A DNA stretch of 64,000 nucleotides, taken from contig JAOANR010000002.1 in NCBI GenBank assembly GCA_030278955.1, positions 12,947,982-13,011,981 of the forward strand, given 5' to 3'. Source of the DNA: Hygrophila difformis. Taxonomy: Eukaryota; Streptophyta; Magnoliopsida; Lamiales; Acanthaceae. Positions 32,933 through 42,074 of the stretch are shown here, one piece after another (positions within the stretch are counted from its first letter, which is position 1; the number at the start of each line of letters is the position of its first letter). The notes beneath the pieces were generated by a model that saw only the letters and a program-made list of their open reading frames with translations, had not been told where the DNA came from and did not search any database. The position numbers and the translations under genes were made by a program.

Positions 32933-33283
32933 CTATAAATAGAGTCCATAGCGTCTCAAGACGTCCTCCGGTGGGGTAGCGGGATCCTCCTCCGGGTCTT
33001 CCTCCTCCGAACTTGGCGGCAGTAGATCGTCAAAGATGGTGTTCAAGTCTTGTCCATGAGCATTGATGTGTTCCTTCAGGATTAGGTTTTGCGTAGTGAG
33101 GGTTTGGACTTGACGTTTTAGTTGGTTTATGCGGTGGTGATCCGCCTCTCTCAAGTTGCCCATATGGTGCAGATTTGCCTCCAATTGAGCCATACGATGT
33201 TCCATTTGTTCTATGGTTTGTTGGGAATCAAGGTGAACGTTCATCATTTTGATCATCAAGTTCATCATATCTTGACTAGCCAT
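32933..33283 (-). CDS. Tek upstream coiled-coil ORF, Tek-C copy (intact)
   Basis: 116 residues lying between primer site and gag. The N-terminus MASQDMMNLMIKMMN is shared with Tek-A; then HLDSQQT, LEANLHHMG and LREAD lead into heptads consistent with a coiled coil to about residue 80. It ends in an acidic segment (SSEEEDPEEDPATPPED) homologous to the DDP-MEDP tail of the other copies. I know no named family for it. The good frame inside an otherwise ruined element may be chance, since the ORF is short. Confidence 0.65.
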   Translation of the reverse strand: MASQDMMNLMIKMMNVHLDSQQTIEQMEHRMAQLEANLHHMGNLREADHHRINQLKRQVQTLTTQNLILKEHINAHGQDLNTIFDDLLPPSSEEEDPEEDPATPPEDVLRRYGLYL

Positions 33284-33562
33284 CTAGCGCAAGCAAAAGA
33301 TCTAAGTTAATATTCGCCAAGATTCTAGGTTAAACTTCGCCAAGATTCTAAGTTCTCTAAATAAAGGAGATGCAATATGCAAATGCAAATGATGATCCCC
33401 CCCCCCCCAATAATTTATGCACCATATATATATATTTTTTTCCATGGGTTCTAAAATAAAAATTTTTCTATGGAAATAATACTTTAAAATTTAAAATAAT
33501 AGTCAAAATATTAGTAGTAGTTTAAAAATAATAATGGTTTAAAAATAATAGTTTAAAAATAG
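33284..33562 (-). other. Tek-C leader with two 22-bp repeats and a C12 tract (G12 on element strand)
   Basis: Holds two copies of the TTAGAATCTTGGCGAA repeat before the coiled-coil ORF and a run of 12 C at 33397-33408. Confidence 0.65.
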
Positions 33563-33579
33563 CCGGGCTTTGATACCAA
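33563..33579 (-). other. Tek-C primer binding site, initiator tRNA-Met type
   Basis: The minus strand reads TTGGTATCAAAGCCCGG, one change from the TTGGTATCAGAGC of the other Tek elements. It starts two bases after the LTR end. Confidence 0.85.
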
Positions 33580-33581
33580 CT

Positions 33582-33845
33582 TGTAACACCCCGATTTTTT
33601 GTCACCCAGGTCGGGATGTCACCGCCACACCTCCCTAGTAAGACACGGTTTCTCCGGCTTACTAAAGAGGTGCAAGGCTAGGTATTTCAGTCTTTAAAAT
33701 ATTTAAAACATTTGCAAACAGCCCATACAATATAAATTCGAAAATAATAATCTCATAATGCAGCGGAAATAATATTTAAATATAATATTGCAGCGGAAAT
33801 GTAAATAAGACCGATATAATTTCTAGTCCGATCTAGTATTTGCAA
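33582..33845 (-). repeat. Tek-C 5' LTR, terminal 264 bases only
   Basis: Has the shared Tek LTR end. Its terminal stem-loop (33628-33672) pairs CACCTC with GAGGTG and AGTAAG with CTTACT. At 33845 it is cut by the oppositely oriented LTR of Tek-D. Confidence 0.75.
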
Positions 33846-35165
33846 TGTAAATAAAAGTTGTAGATAATCATGTCTAGTATGTGTATATAAAATTTCAGAA
33901 TTTTTGGAGTCCATTTGATATGTTAAAAAGTTGATTTTCTGAACTGTGTCAAAACTGAATCCTGACAGTGCATTGGTTGTGTAGTATACTCGATTTTTGA
34001 CATGTTTCCTCACCTTATTTTGAAATTATTAAAACATGAAAGTTGTTTGTCAGGGTGTTTTGATATACTGTAAAAATTTCAGATTTTTCGGACTTGAATT
34101 GAATTTTTAAATTAAAAAGGCGTAAACTGTGAAGTCAAACGTTTCTAAATTGATGAGATTTTGAAATTCTGAAACAAACGGTCGAAACCTTGAAATACGA
34201 TAAATCTATACTTTTGAAAAATCCCGTTACACTAAATCGAAACGATATCGGATACTTAGGTAGAGGGTGAGTGCTCAGCAGGGTGCCCCTCTAGCCTTTT
34301 TCGGCGTGCCTATAATGGACGCATGATACTTGATTGAAAAACTACGCCAAAACGGCATGAGATACATGGCCTACACTCTCGGGAATATCCGTATGGGTTT
34401 CCCGAGGCTCCGGAGTGTTACTGGGTATCGCAAATACGGCTGCGGCCGCCGGACGACCGGCTACACAAGAAACTTACGAAACGGCTGCGCCCGCCGGACG
34501 ACCGGCTACACTAAATATTATTGAGTGGCGACGTAACGGGGGAAAATAAAAGACTTAAATTCTTTTACGTATTTATTTATTTATCCATGTCTTTAAATTA
34601 TGCATTTAAAATTTTGCCTTAAATTTTATGCCATGTTAAATTATTATTTATGAAATTAAATGAATGTTTAAGAATACAAATTAAATTCTTATTTTAAATT
34701 GGTAAATGAATTGTTTTATGCATGCTTAGGTGTAAAGTTTAATTATTTAATTAAACCCCTTTATTGCTATGTTAGGATCGACTTACTCAGTATTTTATAA
34801 TACTGATAAATTTGTTGTTTTTCCTTTTTCTTTCAGAGTATGGAGAAAATGCATGAGCATATGCATTCGGGGGACATTTTTAAACATTGAACTGTCATTT
34901 TATTATGATACTTGCATATCGGGCCTGTATAACCCGAGTTTTGGCCATGTCGGCCCATTTTATTATTTCCGCTGCAATATATTAGTATTATTATTATGTG
35001 TGGATGAGACTTTATTATTTTTATTAAATAAATCCGGACTTGTTTTAAAACCCTTTGCAATACCTATAGCCTTGCATCTCTTTAGCAAGCTCGGAGAATC
35101 CGTGTCTTGCTAGGGAGGTGTGGCGGTGACATCCCGGCCTGATTTATCAAATCCGGGGTGTTACA
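33846..35165 (+). repeat. Tek-D 5' LTR (5' truncated)
   Basis: Contains two of the roughly 185-bp units (anchors about 33849 and 34032), the hairpin region 34264-34510, a hairpin at 34788-34805, an acceptor TTTCTTTCAG ending 34836, the terminal stem-loop 35075-35120, and the TGTTACA end. Confidence 0.8.
34373..34506 (+). repeat. GC-rich hairpins in Tek-D LTR
   Basis: CTCGGGAA pairs with TTCCCGAG (34378-34406). Two identical hairpins follow, GCCGG-ACGA-CCGGC, at 34448-34461 and 34493-34506. Confidence 0.75.
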
Positions 35166-35167
35166 AG

Positions 35168-35184
35168 TTGGTATCAGAGACCGG
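35168..35184 (+). other. Tek-D primer binding site, initiator tRNA-Met type
   Basis: TTGGTATCAGAGACCGG starts two bases after the LTR end. Confidence 0.88.
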
Positions 35185-35628
35185 AATATTTTAAAGCTAC
35201 TATTATTATTTTTAAACCATTATTTTAAAACCTAGTATTATTTTTAAATTTATTATCTTTAAAGCTACTAGTATTATTTTGAGCCCAAAATTTTAGCCCA
35301 AAATTTTTATTTACTTAGTGTAATACTTTAAGCCCAAAGATTGATTATTTTTGGCCAATATTTAATTATTATGATAAGCCCAATCATTTTGGCCCAAATA
35401 CCTATGTTTTGTAATCTTAGTCCAAATTATTATTTTCGGCCCAATGTAGAGGCCCAACTTTATAATTACTATTATCCATGAACTAAATTTAATTTAAAAC
35501 ACATTAAATTAAATTTTTTTTTGGGGGGGGGGGGGGATTGCATATGCATATTTCATATATATTTAAATTCCTGCATATGCTAACCTTATTGAAATATGTC
35601 TAACTCTAACCTCCCTTGTTGACATTAG
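35185..35628 (+). other. Tek-D leader with G14 tract
   Basis: No ORF. AT-rich, with a run of 14 G at 35523-35536 about 100 bases before the coiled-coil ORF. The 22-bp leader repeats of the other copies are absent. Confidence 0.6.
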
Positions 35629-36142
35629 ATGGCCGGACAAAATGCGAACATGATCAACCTTATGATGAGATTGATCGAAGCCCATCTCGAAACCCCACAA
35701 AATGTAAATAATTTCAAATTGCGGGTAGAACAAATGGAGGCTAACCTGGCTCACTTAACGAATCTGAGGGAGGCGGATCAACACGATCTGACCCAACTCA
35801 AGGTCCAAGTCGACGAACTCCAAGCCCACGAGCTGAACTCCAGGCCCAGGACCATTACGTAGAGATACAAGTAGGGGATCTGGAAAGTGAATTGACTGAT
35901 CTGACTGATAACCTGTTCCTACATGCCCCTTATAGCCCGGGAACTCCTCCTGCAGCTAGCCCCGTTGTTGGTCCCGCTGCTGTCCCAACCGCTCCTCTTC
36001 CTGTCGCCGTCGCCGACCCTGCTCCTGCAGGGCCCAATTGGCCGGCAAGCCCAGTGTTCCATGGCCCTCTTCGCATGGGCATTATTGAAGATTCTAGTGA
36101 TGAGGACGATCCCATGGAGGATCCGGCCACCTACTCTCCCTA
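35629..36142 (+). pseudogene. Tek upstream coiled-coil ORF, Tek-D copy (one frameshift)
   Basis: MAGQNANMINLMMRLIEAHL opens the frame, with LEANL-type EANLAHL and LREAD motifs as in the other copies. A one-base loss near 35835 ends the first frame at 35862. The alternative frame then continues through GDLESELTDLTDN, a Pro/Ala-rich stretch and SSDEDDPMEDPAT to 36142. The ancestral product would be near 170 residues. Confidence 0.7.
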
Positions 36143-36222
36143 GACTTAGGGATCTTTTGATACATTATTCCTACTATTCTATTCCTATTGTCCGAACTAT
36201 TCCTAGCATTGCGATTCCTACC

Positions 36223-36267
36223 GCTTGTATCGAATGAAATTTTCTATCGAGAAATAAAATTACAAGC
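36223..36267 (+). terminator. Poly(A)-signal hairpin after coiled-coil ORF, Tek-D
   Basis: GCTTGTA pairs with TACAAGC, with AATAAA in the loop, as in Tek-B. Confidence 0.5.
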
Positions 36268-36681
36268 ATTTATTTTATAAATATATTTAAATTATCCTTA
36301 CAATTTATTATACTTTTCTTAAATAATTTGGTGAAACTCGACCAAACAAAGGTACTATTAAATAAACAATATATATATATATATATAATAAAGAAATGAC
36401 AACCAAGCAAGGGTACCTCAAACCCTGAGAACCCAGAAACCCTAGACCCTAAAAAAAAACGACGAATGCATGAACTTCTACTGCGAAATCATAAACTAAG
36501 GCGGAACAATTCAACCGTATTTAAAAAAATAATAATCCGAGCAAATAACTAGAAAGTAATGCAATAGAAGCATAAATTACGAATCACAGTCAGCAGAATC
36601 ATCATCATACAGTCTCTTAAAGAAGCAACTAAATAAAAAACTCCTTCTACGAGCCCTAAACGAAAATGCAAATACGAAAGC
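36268..36681. other. Tek-D stretch between sense and antisense ORFs
   Basis: No ORF; a TA microsatellite (36369-36386) and an A-rich run near 36450. Confidence 0.5.
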
Positions 36682-36915
36682 TCACCGGTCGGGAGGCGGG
36701 AACTGCCGACGCATGTACTCATCCATCTGTCGCATATAAGCGTACATGTCAGTCATAGTGGCCTGCTGCTCCAGCTGTCTCGTAGTAAGCGTATTCATAC
36801 GGGCCTGGTAGAGGTCTATCCTAGCATCCAAGGCGTCGTAACGAGCCTGCCCAGTTGCAAACCCAGCGTCCATGGCGACCCGCATCTCCTGCATCATCTG
36901 GAGCATCTGTGCCAT
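36682..36915 (-). pseudogene. Tek-D antisense gene, C-terminal fragment
   Basis: 77 residues matching the coiled-coil C-terminus of the Tek-A antisense protein (DAGFATGQARYDALDARID, then RRQFPPPD and stop). The rest was lost at the junction with the Tek-E LTR at 36916. Confidence 0.8.
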
Positions 36916-37577
36916 CCCCGGTTTTTGGTCACCCAGGTCGGGGTGTCACCGCCACACCTCCCTAGCAAGACACGGTTTCTCCGAGCTTGCTAAAGAGATG
37001 CAAGGCTATGGTTTTTCAGAATTTAAAACATTCAAACAGCCCATTTGTATATAATTTGAAAATAATTCATCAAGTTGCAGCGGAAAATAATATTTACATA
37101 TATGTATCGCAGCGGAATTTAAATATAGGGCCAACATGGCCTAATCACGGGTTAAACAGGCCCGTTCATGCAAGATCTAGTCTAATACAAAAATTCAAAA
37201 CAATATATCATCCCAAACTTCCCGTGTATGCATATGACGATGCATAATTCTCAACTCTGAAAGAAAAGGAAATAAAAATGGTTTGGTCAGCAAAAACTTG
37301 CTGAGTAAGTTAACACAAACATGATTATGAGGTTTCAAAGCCTTTAATTAAATTTAGTAAAAACATGCTTATAGGTAATATACAATTTAGTTCATTCATC
37401 CACTGATAATTAATTGGCATGATTCTAAACACGGATTTCCACATGTGCATAATTCAAATTCCATGGTAAGATAATCGCAAGACATAATTCAAAGGCATAA
37501 TTTAAATAAGGAAGATATTCAAGTATTTCAGGATTTCACTCTTTCTCTTTTATTCGATATAATCTAGTATAATTTAT

Positions 37578-37921
37578 TCTTGGGGAATCGAACCCGCAAG
37601 AAAACAGACAATCGCCCTTGGGGAATCGAACCCGCAAGAACTCACATACATCCTAGGGAATCGAACCCATAGGAATCAACACATATTCTGGGGAATCGAA
37701 CCCGCAGAAAGACACACCCTGGGGAATCGAACCCGCAAGGTTTGACACGGACATCCTGGGGAATCGAACCCGCAGGAAAACATACAATCGCCCTTGGGGA
37801 ATCGAACCCGCAAGAACTTAAACACACCCTGGGGAATCGAACCCGCAAGGTTTGACACGGACATCCTGGGGAATCGAACCCGCAGGGACACGGACGCCCT
37901 TGGGGAATCGAACCCGCAAGG
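37578..37921 (-). repeat. Ten tandem tRNA T-arm/B-box hairpins, Tek-E 3' LTR
   Basis: On the minus strand each unit contains CGGGTTCGATTCCC: a GGG/CCC stem closing the 7-base loop TTCGATT, with GGTTCGATTCC matching the Pol III B-box consensus exactly. Outer flanks also pair and vary together: CCTTG/CAAGG, TCTTG/CAAGA, CCTA/TAGG, TTCTG/CAGAA and TCCTG/CAGGA. Spacing is about 30-40 bases. Confidence 0.9.
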
Positions 37922-39119
37922 TCAAAACAAGTTTCACAAATTTCACACGTTTCAACATATAATTTCACCAGTCGCTGTTTTGCTCCAAAAATATTTAAAA
38001 ATTCATCTTAAGTCGGATCATTCTGAAAGTTTACCGGTAACTCCGAAACACAGAGTTGAACAAGTTTCATGTTTTAAGTTTTTCAATCCGAGATACCGAA
38101 ACATGTCAAAAGCATCAATTTTCGCAGAAACACAAATCTGTCCGAAGTTTATGTGTCACAGTTTAAAGATTTCGAATTCTACCATAGCAAATCAACTCCA
38201 AATTTAATGAAATTTTACAGAGACCATCTTAAGACATTTTTCTACAACTTTGATGTTCGGCAAAAGATCTTAATCGGCCTAGAACTAATGTCAAAAACGT
38301 CGTCAAGTTCTGACCTAAGTTCCATTGAGAATTTCAAGATCCACATCCTAGCAGTTCGGTTTCGGGTGGATTTCATATATCAAATCATCACGAAAAATTC
38401 TGAAATTTTACGGAGGTGTTCTTAACGTATAGATCTACAACTCTTATGTTCAACGCCAAGCCTAGATCGGTCTAGATCTAAGGTAGAAATCACCAACAAG
38501 TTCGAACTAAAGTTCTGTCACCGTTTCAAGATCTAACCCCAATGCAGGTCTGTTCGTGGTCGTTTTTAGATAACAAAACACGATGAAAATTATGAAATTT
38601 TTACAGTAGATGGATCTATATCTTAGGAACGTTTTTCTTGTTTTAAGTTTTTCCGTTTGAAGTCGTTTTGATGTTCGGAAAAATTAGACAAAACTGTTGC
38701 GCCGTTAAAAATCACATATGGGCAGATTTACGAAAGGTTTGATTAAGTTTCTAGATTTAAATATTTTAAATACTCCCAAAACCGTGTAAGCGTTAACTTA
38801 CAGATTGTTGAGCATCCGGGATCGTCGATTCGGAGGCGTGGCTTCCAGTCCTCCGTTTATCCTCTCCGTTTGTCGGGTTCTTCGCTCTCGATCCGGATCG
38901 GGGGTTTAGAATAGAAAAAGGATGAGGTTAGGCTTTGTTTTCGAATCAAGAATGTATAGAGGAATAGATCGGATCTTACCAAGGCGATAGAAGACCCCAA
39001 ATTTGTCCAAGTCAGTCCCTTCTCTCGGTGTTGTGCCTCCGACGACTCCGGGACTAGGGTTTCGACGTATAGAGAGATTTCGTAGGGTTTCAAACGTATT
39101 CGGAGCTCTTAGGAGGTCT

Positions 39120-39127
39120 TATTTATA
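39120..39127 (-). promoter_or_regulatory. TATA box, Tek-E 3' LTR
   Basis: The minus strand reads CTATAAATAAG. A GC-rich island (39240-39320) lies upstream and AAACCCTA leader motifs lie downstream. Confidence 0.65.
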
Positions 39128-39626
39128 GATAACTAAGACCTAGGGCGTCCAAGATCTGACTCTAAGAGTCTAGAGTCGAAAGATGTTCAACCGAATGTCG
39201 AAAAATCCGGAATCGGGCGAGAGATTCACGCAACGGGCGAATCTGTCGCTTGGCGCGGGGTTGGCGCGGTTTTCTCCCAATTAGCGCGCGGCCAGCGCGC
39301 CGGACACGCCTGGACTCCGGTCCGGGCGGGTCGTGCGATCCGTCGTGCTTTTCCTCCTTTCTTTCGGACTTCTATCCCTCTACGCTTCCGAATTCCGATT
39401 TCCGGGCTATCTTCGGGCTTCGATTTCCTATCTAAATTTTTATTCGGACCTAAATTTATATTTGGACTCGAGTTATTGAGTCCATCGGTGTCGGGTCCCC
39501 GTGTACCCATTTATTCGATTAAATTGTCTTCGGCTTCCCGGGTTCTCGGAATTTTGATTCCTTTTAAATTTAAATTCCATTTCTCATCTTTTATGATTCT
39601 TTATCCATTTATCATGTTTATTATAT

Positions 39627-39657
<31 letters not shown>

Positions 39658-39700
39658 TTTTATTTATTTATTTTATGTTGCAAAATTCTCAGGTATTACA

Positions 39701-39713
39701 GTCTACCCTCCTT
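39701..39713 (-). other. Tek-E polypurine tract
   Basis: The minus strand reads AAGGAGGGTAGAC right before the 3' LTR, preceded by the AACTTCG-CGAAGTT hairpin at 39721-39738. Confidence 0.8.
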
Positions 39714-39987
39714 AAGAATCAACTTCGTCCTCGAAGTTGTGTTTCGGCTTTTCTCGTGCTATGGTCTTTTGTTTGTTTTATTATTTTGTGACTGAACTTA
39801 TAATTAAAACCTCTAAGCTGCCTACGTACCCGGTGAAGGGATCAAGCCATGACGTAGTTCAAAACAATTTGAATATGTTTATTTATTCATTCGGAATACA
39901 TATCGTCCAAAAATAAATGTCTATTTTACGGGGTATTACATCCTCCCCCCTTAGGACTTCAGTTATGTCCCCATAACTGCCTACTTA
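39714..39987 (-). other. Tek-E 3' UTR with two hairpins and a second polypurine motif
   Basis: Holds the AACTTCG/CGAAGTT hairpin, the CTACGT/ACGTAG stem-loop (39822-39857), an inner purine tract plus TGTAATACCCCG near 39938-39950, and the residual pol stop. Confidence 0.7.
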
Positions 39988-41052
39988 TTATTCTCTTCCT
40001 TGATCTCCTTGTTGAGGGTTTACCAATTCTATCCTCTTCTCAATCATCTCCTCACGAACATTACATTCTCTAATCATGTGGTCTTCCCCACCACATCTAT
40101 AACAAGTCCCACGCCTTGGGCACTCGCGCACCAGATGGGCTTGATGGCACTGTGGGCAACGTGGTACGACTGTACGACGTATGCCATTTCTCCCATTATA
40201 GAAATCCTTATTCTCGTTCCTATCTTGTCCATCGTTATTGCTTCGATTCTTCTTCTCAAATCCTTGCGAGTCCTTGCTCGACTCCCCATTTTCCTTACGC
40301 TTCAGTTGCTGGACTCGATCAATTGCTACAGCTCGATCATAAACCGTCTGCAGGTTCGTGAATTGTCCTACTGCAAGTATCTCCCGGATACTAAGGTTCA
40401 GACCCATCTCGAATTTCTGAGCCTTGTCAGAGTCGGTTGGTACTATCCTCGTAGCAAATCGTACTAACTCCTTAAACTGGGTGTAATACTCCTGCACCGT
40501 CCGTCCCTCTTGCTTCAGTGATAAAAACTCTTCGTACATTGCCGCCTTGGTGCTCATGGGGTAGAATCGGTCCCTTAGATCCTCCTTAAGTTTAGTCCAC
40601 GAATAAGCTTCTTCAGCTTCCTCTAAGTTCCTCTGGAGGTCTTGCCACCACTCATCGGCTTCGCCTCCTAAGTAGTAGGTTGCTACTCGTGTCTTTGCCT
40701 CATCAGGACATTTGATAGCATCCAAGAGCTTATCAAATGTACGGATCCACCCCTCTAGTTTGGCGGGATCCTCCTGCCCATCATAGCGTGGTGGTTGATA
40801 GGGATTTACCAACGCTAGATAGTTGGTTTGAGCTACGGGCGGAGGTACTGCTGCAGGTGTCCTATGCACCTCCGCATTTCCTAATGCTACTAGGATTCCC
40901 TCTATCATTTTTAAACGTGCTTCCATATTATTGGGCGCTTGAGGCACTTGCTCTCCTAGGTTCTGAGGACTTTCACTGCTGTTGGGTGTGTTGGAAAGGT
41001 TAGCGTCAGTGCCGTTTGGACTCACCTTCCTTGGTTTCCTCCTAGGCGCCAT
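39988..41052 (-). CDS. gag: Tek-E gag (intact)
   Basis: 354 residues, starting MAPRRKPRK in good context (A at -3, G at +4). Residues about 75-250 are the retrotransposon gag domain (YQPPRYDGQEDPAKLEGWIR, YLGGEADEWW, FYPMSTKAAMYEEFLSL, and YYTQFKELVRFA). Two zinc knuckles near the C-terminus, CPQCHQAHLVREC and CYRCGGEDHMIREC, should bind RNA. It is the only undamaged Tek gag in the window, and it sits in an element without any enzyme. The element would need pol in trans but could supply capsid. Confidence 0.93.
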   Translation of the reverse strand: MAPRRKPRKVSPNGTDANLSNTPNSSESPQNLGEQVPQAPNNMEARLKMIEGILVALGNAEVHRTPAAVPPPVAQTNYLALVNPYQPPRYDGQEDPAKLEGWIRTFDKLLDAIKCPDEAKTRVATYYLGGEADEWWQDLQRNLEEAEEAYSWTKLKEDLRDRFYPMSTKAAMYEEFLSLKQEGRTVQEYYTQFKELVRFATRIVPTDSDKAQKFEMGLNLSIREILAVGQFTNLQTVYDRAVAIDRVQQLKRKENGESSKDSQGFEKKNRSNNDGQDRNENKDFYNGRNGIRRTVVPRCPQCHQAHLVRECPRRGTCYRCGGEDHMIRECNVREEMIEKRIELVNPQQGDQGRE

Positions 41053-41707
41053 TTTCTGTTATAATGTGTATAGATTAGCTTATCTTGGTTTAGATAGATC
41101 GCTCGAACAAGACGTTTCGTAAATTTCTAATTTCAAATTTTCGGATTTGTTGTTTGGAAATCCAAACAAGATTTTTGGAATAAAGAGTGTTTTAATAAAA
41201 CTTGATTTTCTTATTGTTCCACATGAGGAAGTTTTCTAGTTCGTACCAGGATAGGAATGGCTAAAGCCGAGATTTGTTATGCTTAGGCGTGCGCTTAGAT
41301 GAACGCGATATAGAACTAAGGCAACACCAGTCTCTAGTGAGCGTTTCTAAATTGATGTCAAGCGTCTAAGTCATCTAGTGCAAGCAAAAGACCCAAGTTA
41401 ATATTTGCCAAGATTCTAGGTTAACTTCGTCAAGATTCTAAGTTAAAATTCGCCAAGATTCTAAGTTCTCTACATAAAAGAGATGCAATATGCAAGTGCA
41501 AATGATGATTCCCCTCAAAAATAATTTAATGCACTTTGTATATATATTTTTTTTCCCATGGTTTTAAAATAAAAATTTCTCCATGGAAATAATACTTTAA
41601 AATTTAAATAAAAGTCAAAATATTAATAATACTTTTTAAAAATAATAATGGTTTAAAAATAATAGTTTAAAATAATAATAATAATAATAATAGGTTTTAA
41701 AAATATT
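41053..41707 (-). other. Tek-E leader; coiled-coil ORF deleted
   Basis: From the primer site it matches other Tek leaders: a G-tract remnant, three copies of the TTAGAATCTTGGCGAA repeat and TTGCTTGCACTAG before an ATG at 41374. After that ATG only ACT and a TAG follow, and the next 300 bases are unrelated to the coiled-coil ORF. Confidence 0.7.
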
Positions 41708-41724
41708 CCGGGCTCTGATACCAA
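41708..41724 (-). other. Tek-E primer binding site, initiator tRNA-Met type
   Basis: The minus strand reads TTGGTATCAGAGCCCGG, two bases after the LTR end. Confidence 0.92.
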
Positions 41725-42074
41725 TTTGTAACACCCCGATTTTTGGTCACCCAGGTCGGGGTGTCACCGCCACACCTCCCTAGCAAGACACGGTTTCTCC
41801 GAGCTTGCTAAAGAGATGCAAGGCTATGGTTTTTCAGAATTTAAAACATTCAAACAGCCCATTTGTATATAATTTGAAAATAATTCATCAAGTTGCAGCG
41901 GAAAATAATATTTACATATATGTATCGCAGCGGAATTTAAATATAGGGCCAACATGGCCTAATCACGGGTTAAACAGGCCCGTTCATGCAAGATCTAGTC
42001 TAACACAAAAATTCAAAACAATATTTCTTCCCAAACTTCCCGTGTATGCATATGACGATGCATAATTCTCAACT

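Larger units (their letters stand above)
28130..33845 (-). mobile_element. Tek-C: decayed full-coding chromovirus, minus orientation
   Basis: In element order: a 5' LTR fragment (33845-33582), primer site, leader, coiled-coil ORF, gag, protease, RT, RNase H, integrase, and the start of the chromodomain, where Tek-B interrupts it at 28130. The 3' end and 3' LTR should lie left of Tek-B, outside the window. At least eight stops or frameshifts are visible, so it is inactive. It is the only Tek here that keeps gag and a nearly whole pol, and so it shows the ancestral gene order. Confidence 0.85.
33846..36915 (+). mobile_element. Tek-D: truncated chromovirus copy, plus orientation, with antisense gene fragment
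   Basis: A 5' truncated LTR (33846-35165), primer site, coiled-coil ORF, poly(A)-type hairpin and the C-terminal codons of the antisense gene. At 36916 it breaks into the LTR of Tek-E. Same gene order as Tek-A. Confidence 0.8.
36916..39700 (-). repeat. Tek-E 3' LTR (LTR family 5)
   Basis: Starts (minus strand) TGTAATACCTGAG at 39700, next to a polypurine tract, and ends in the shared Tek terminus. Contains an (ATTT)n microsatellite at 39625-39673, a TATA at 39120-39127, degenerate units of about 185 bp, a ten-unit T-arm hairpin array, and a terminal stem-loop at 36955-37000. Confidence 0.88.

Noticed and set aside
37578..37921. CRISPR-like array of short repeats and spacers
   Set aside because: Repeats are inside a plant LTR, spacers are about 10-15 bases and themselves repeated, and the same array is in the partner LTR. 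The T-arm hairpin reading explains it better.
37578..37921. Cluster of tRNA genes
   Set aside because: Only the T-arm/B-box is present. There is no A-box at the right distance, no anticodon arm and no acceptor stem.
37642..37968. Repetitive open frames across the hairpin arrays (both strands)
   Set aside because: Several frames are open only because the repeat lacks stops. The peptides are simple repeats (such as GIEPARF or CGFDSPG) with no start conserved between LTRs.
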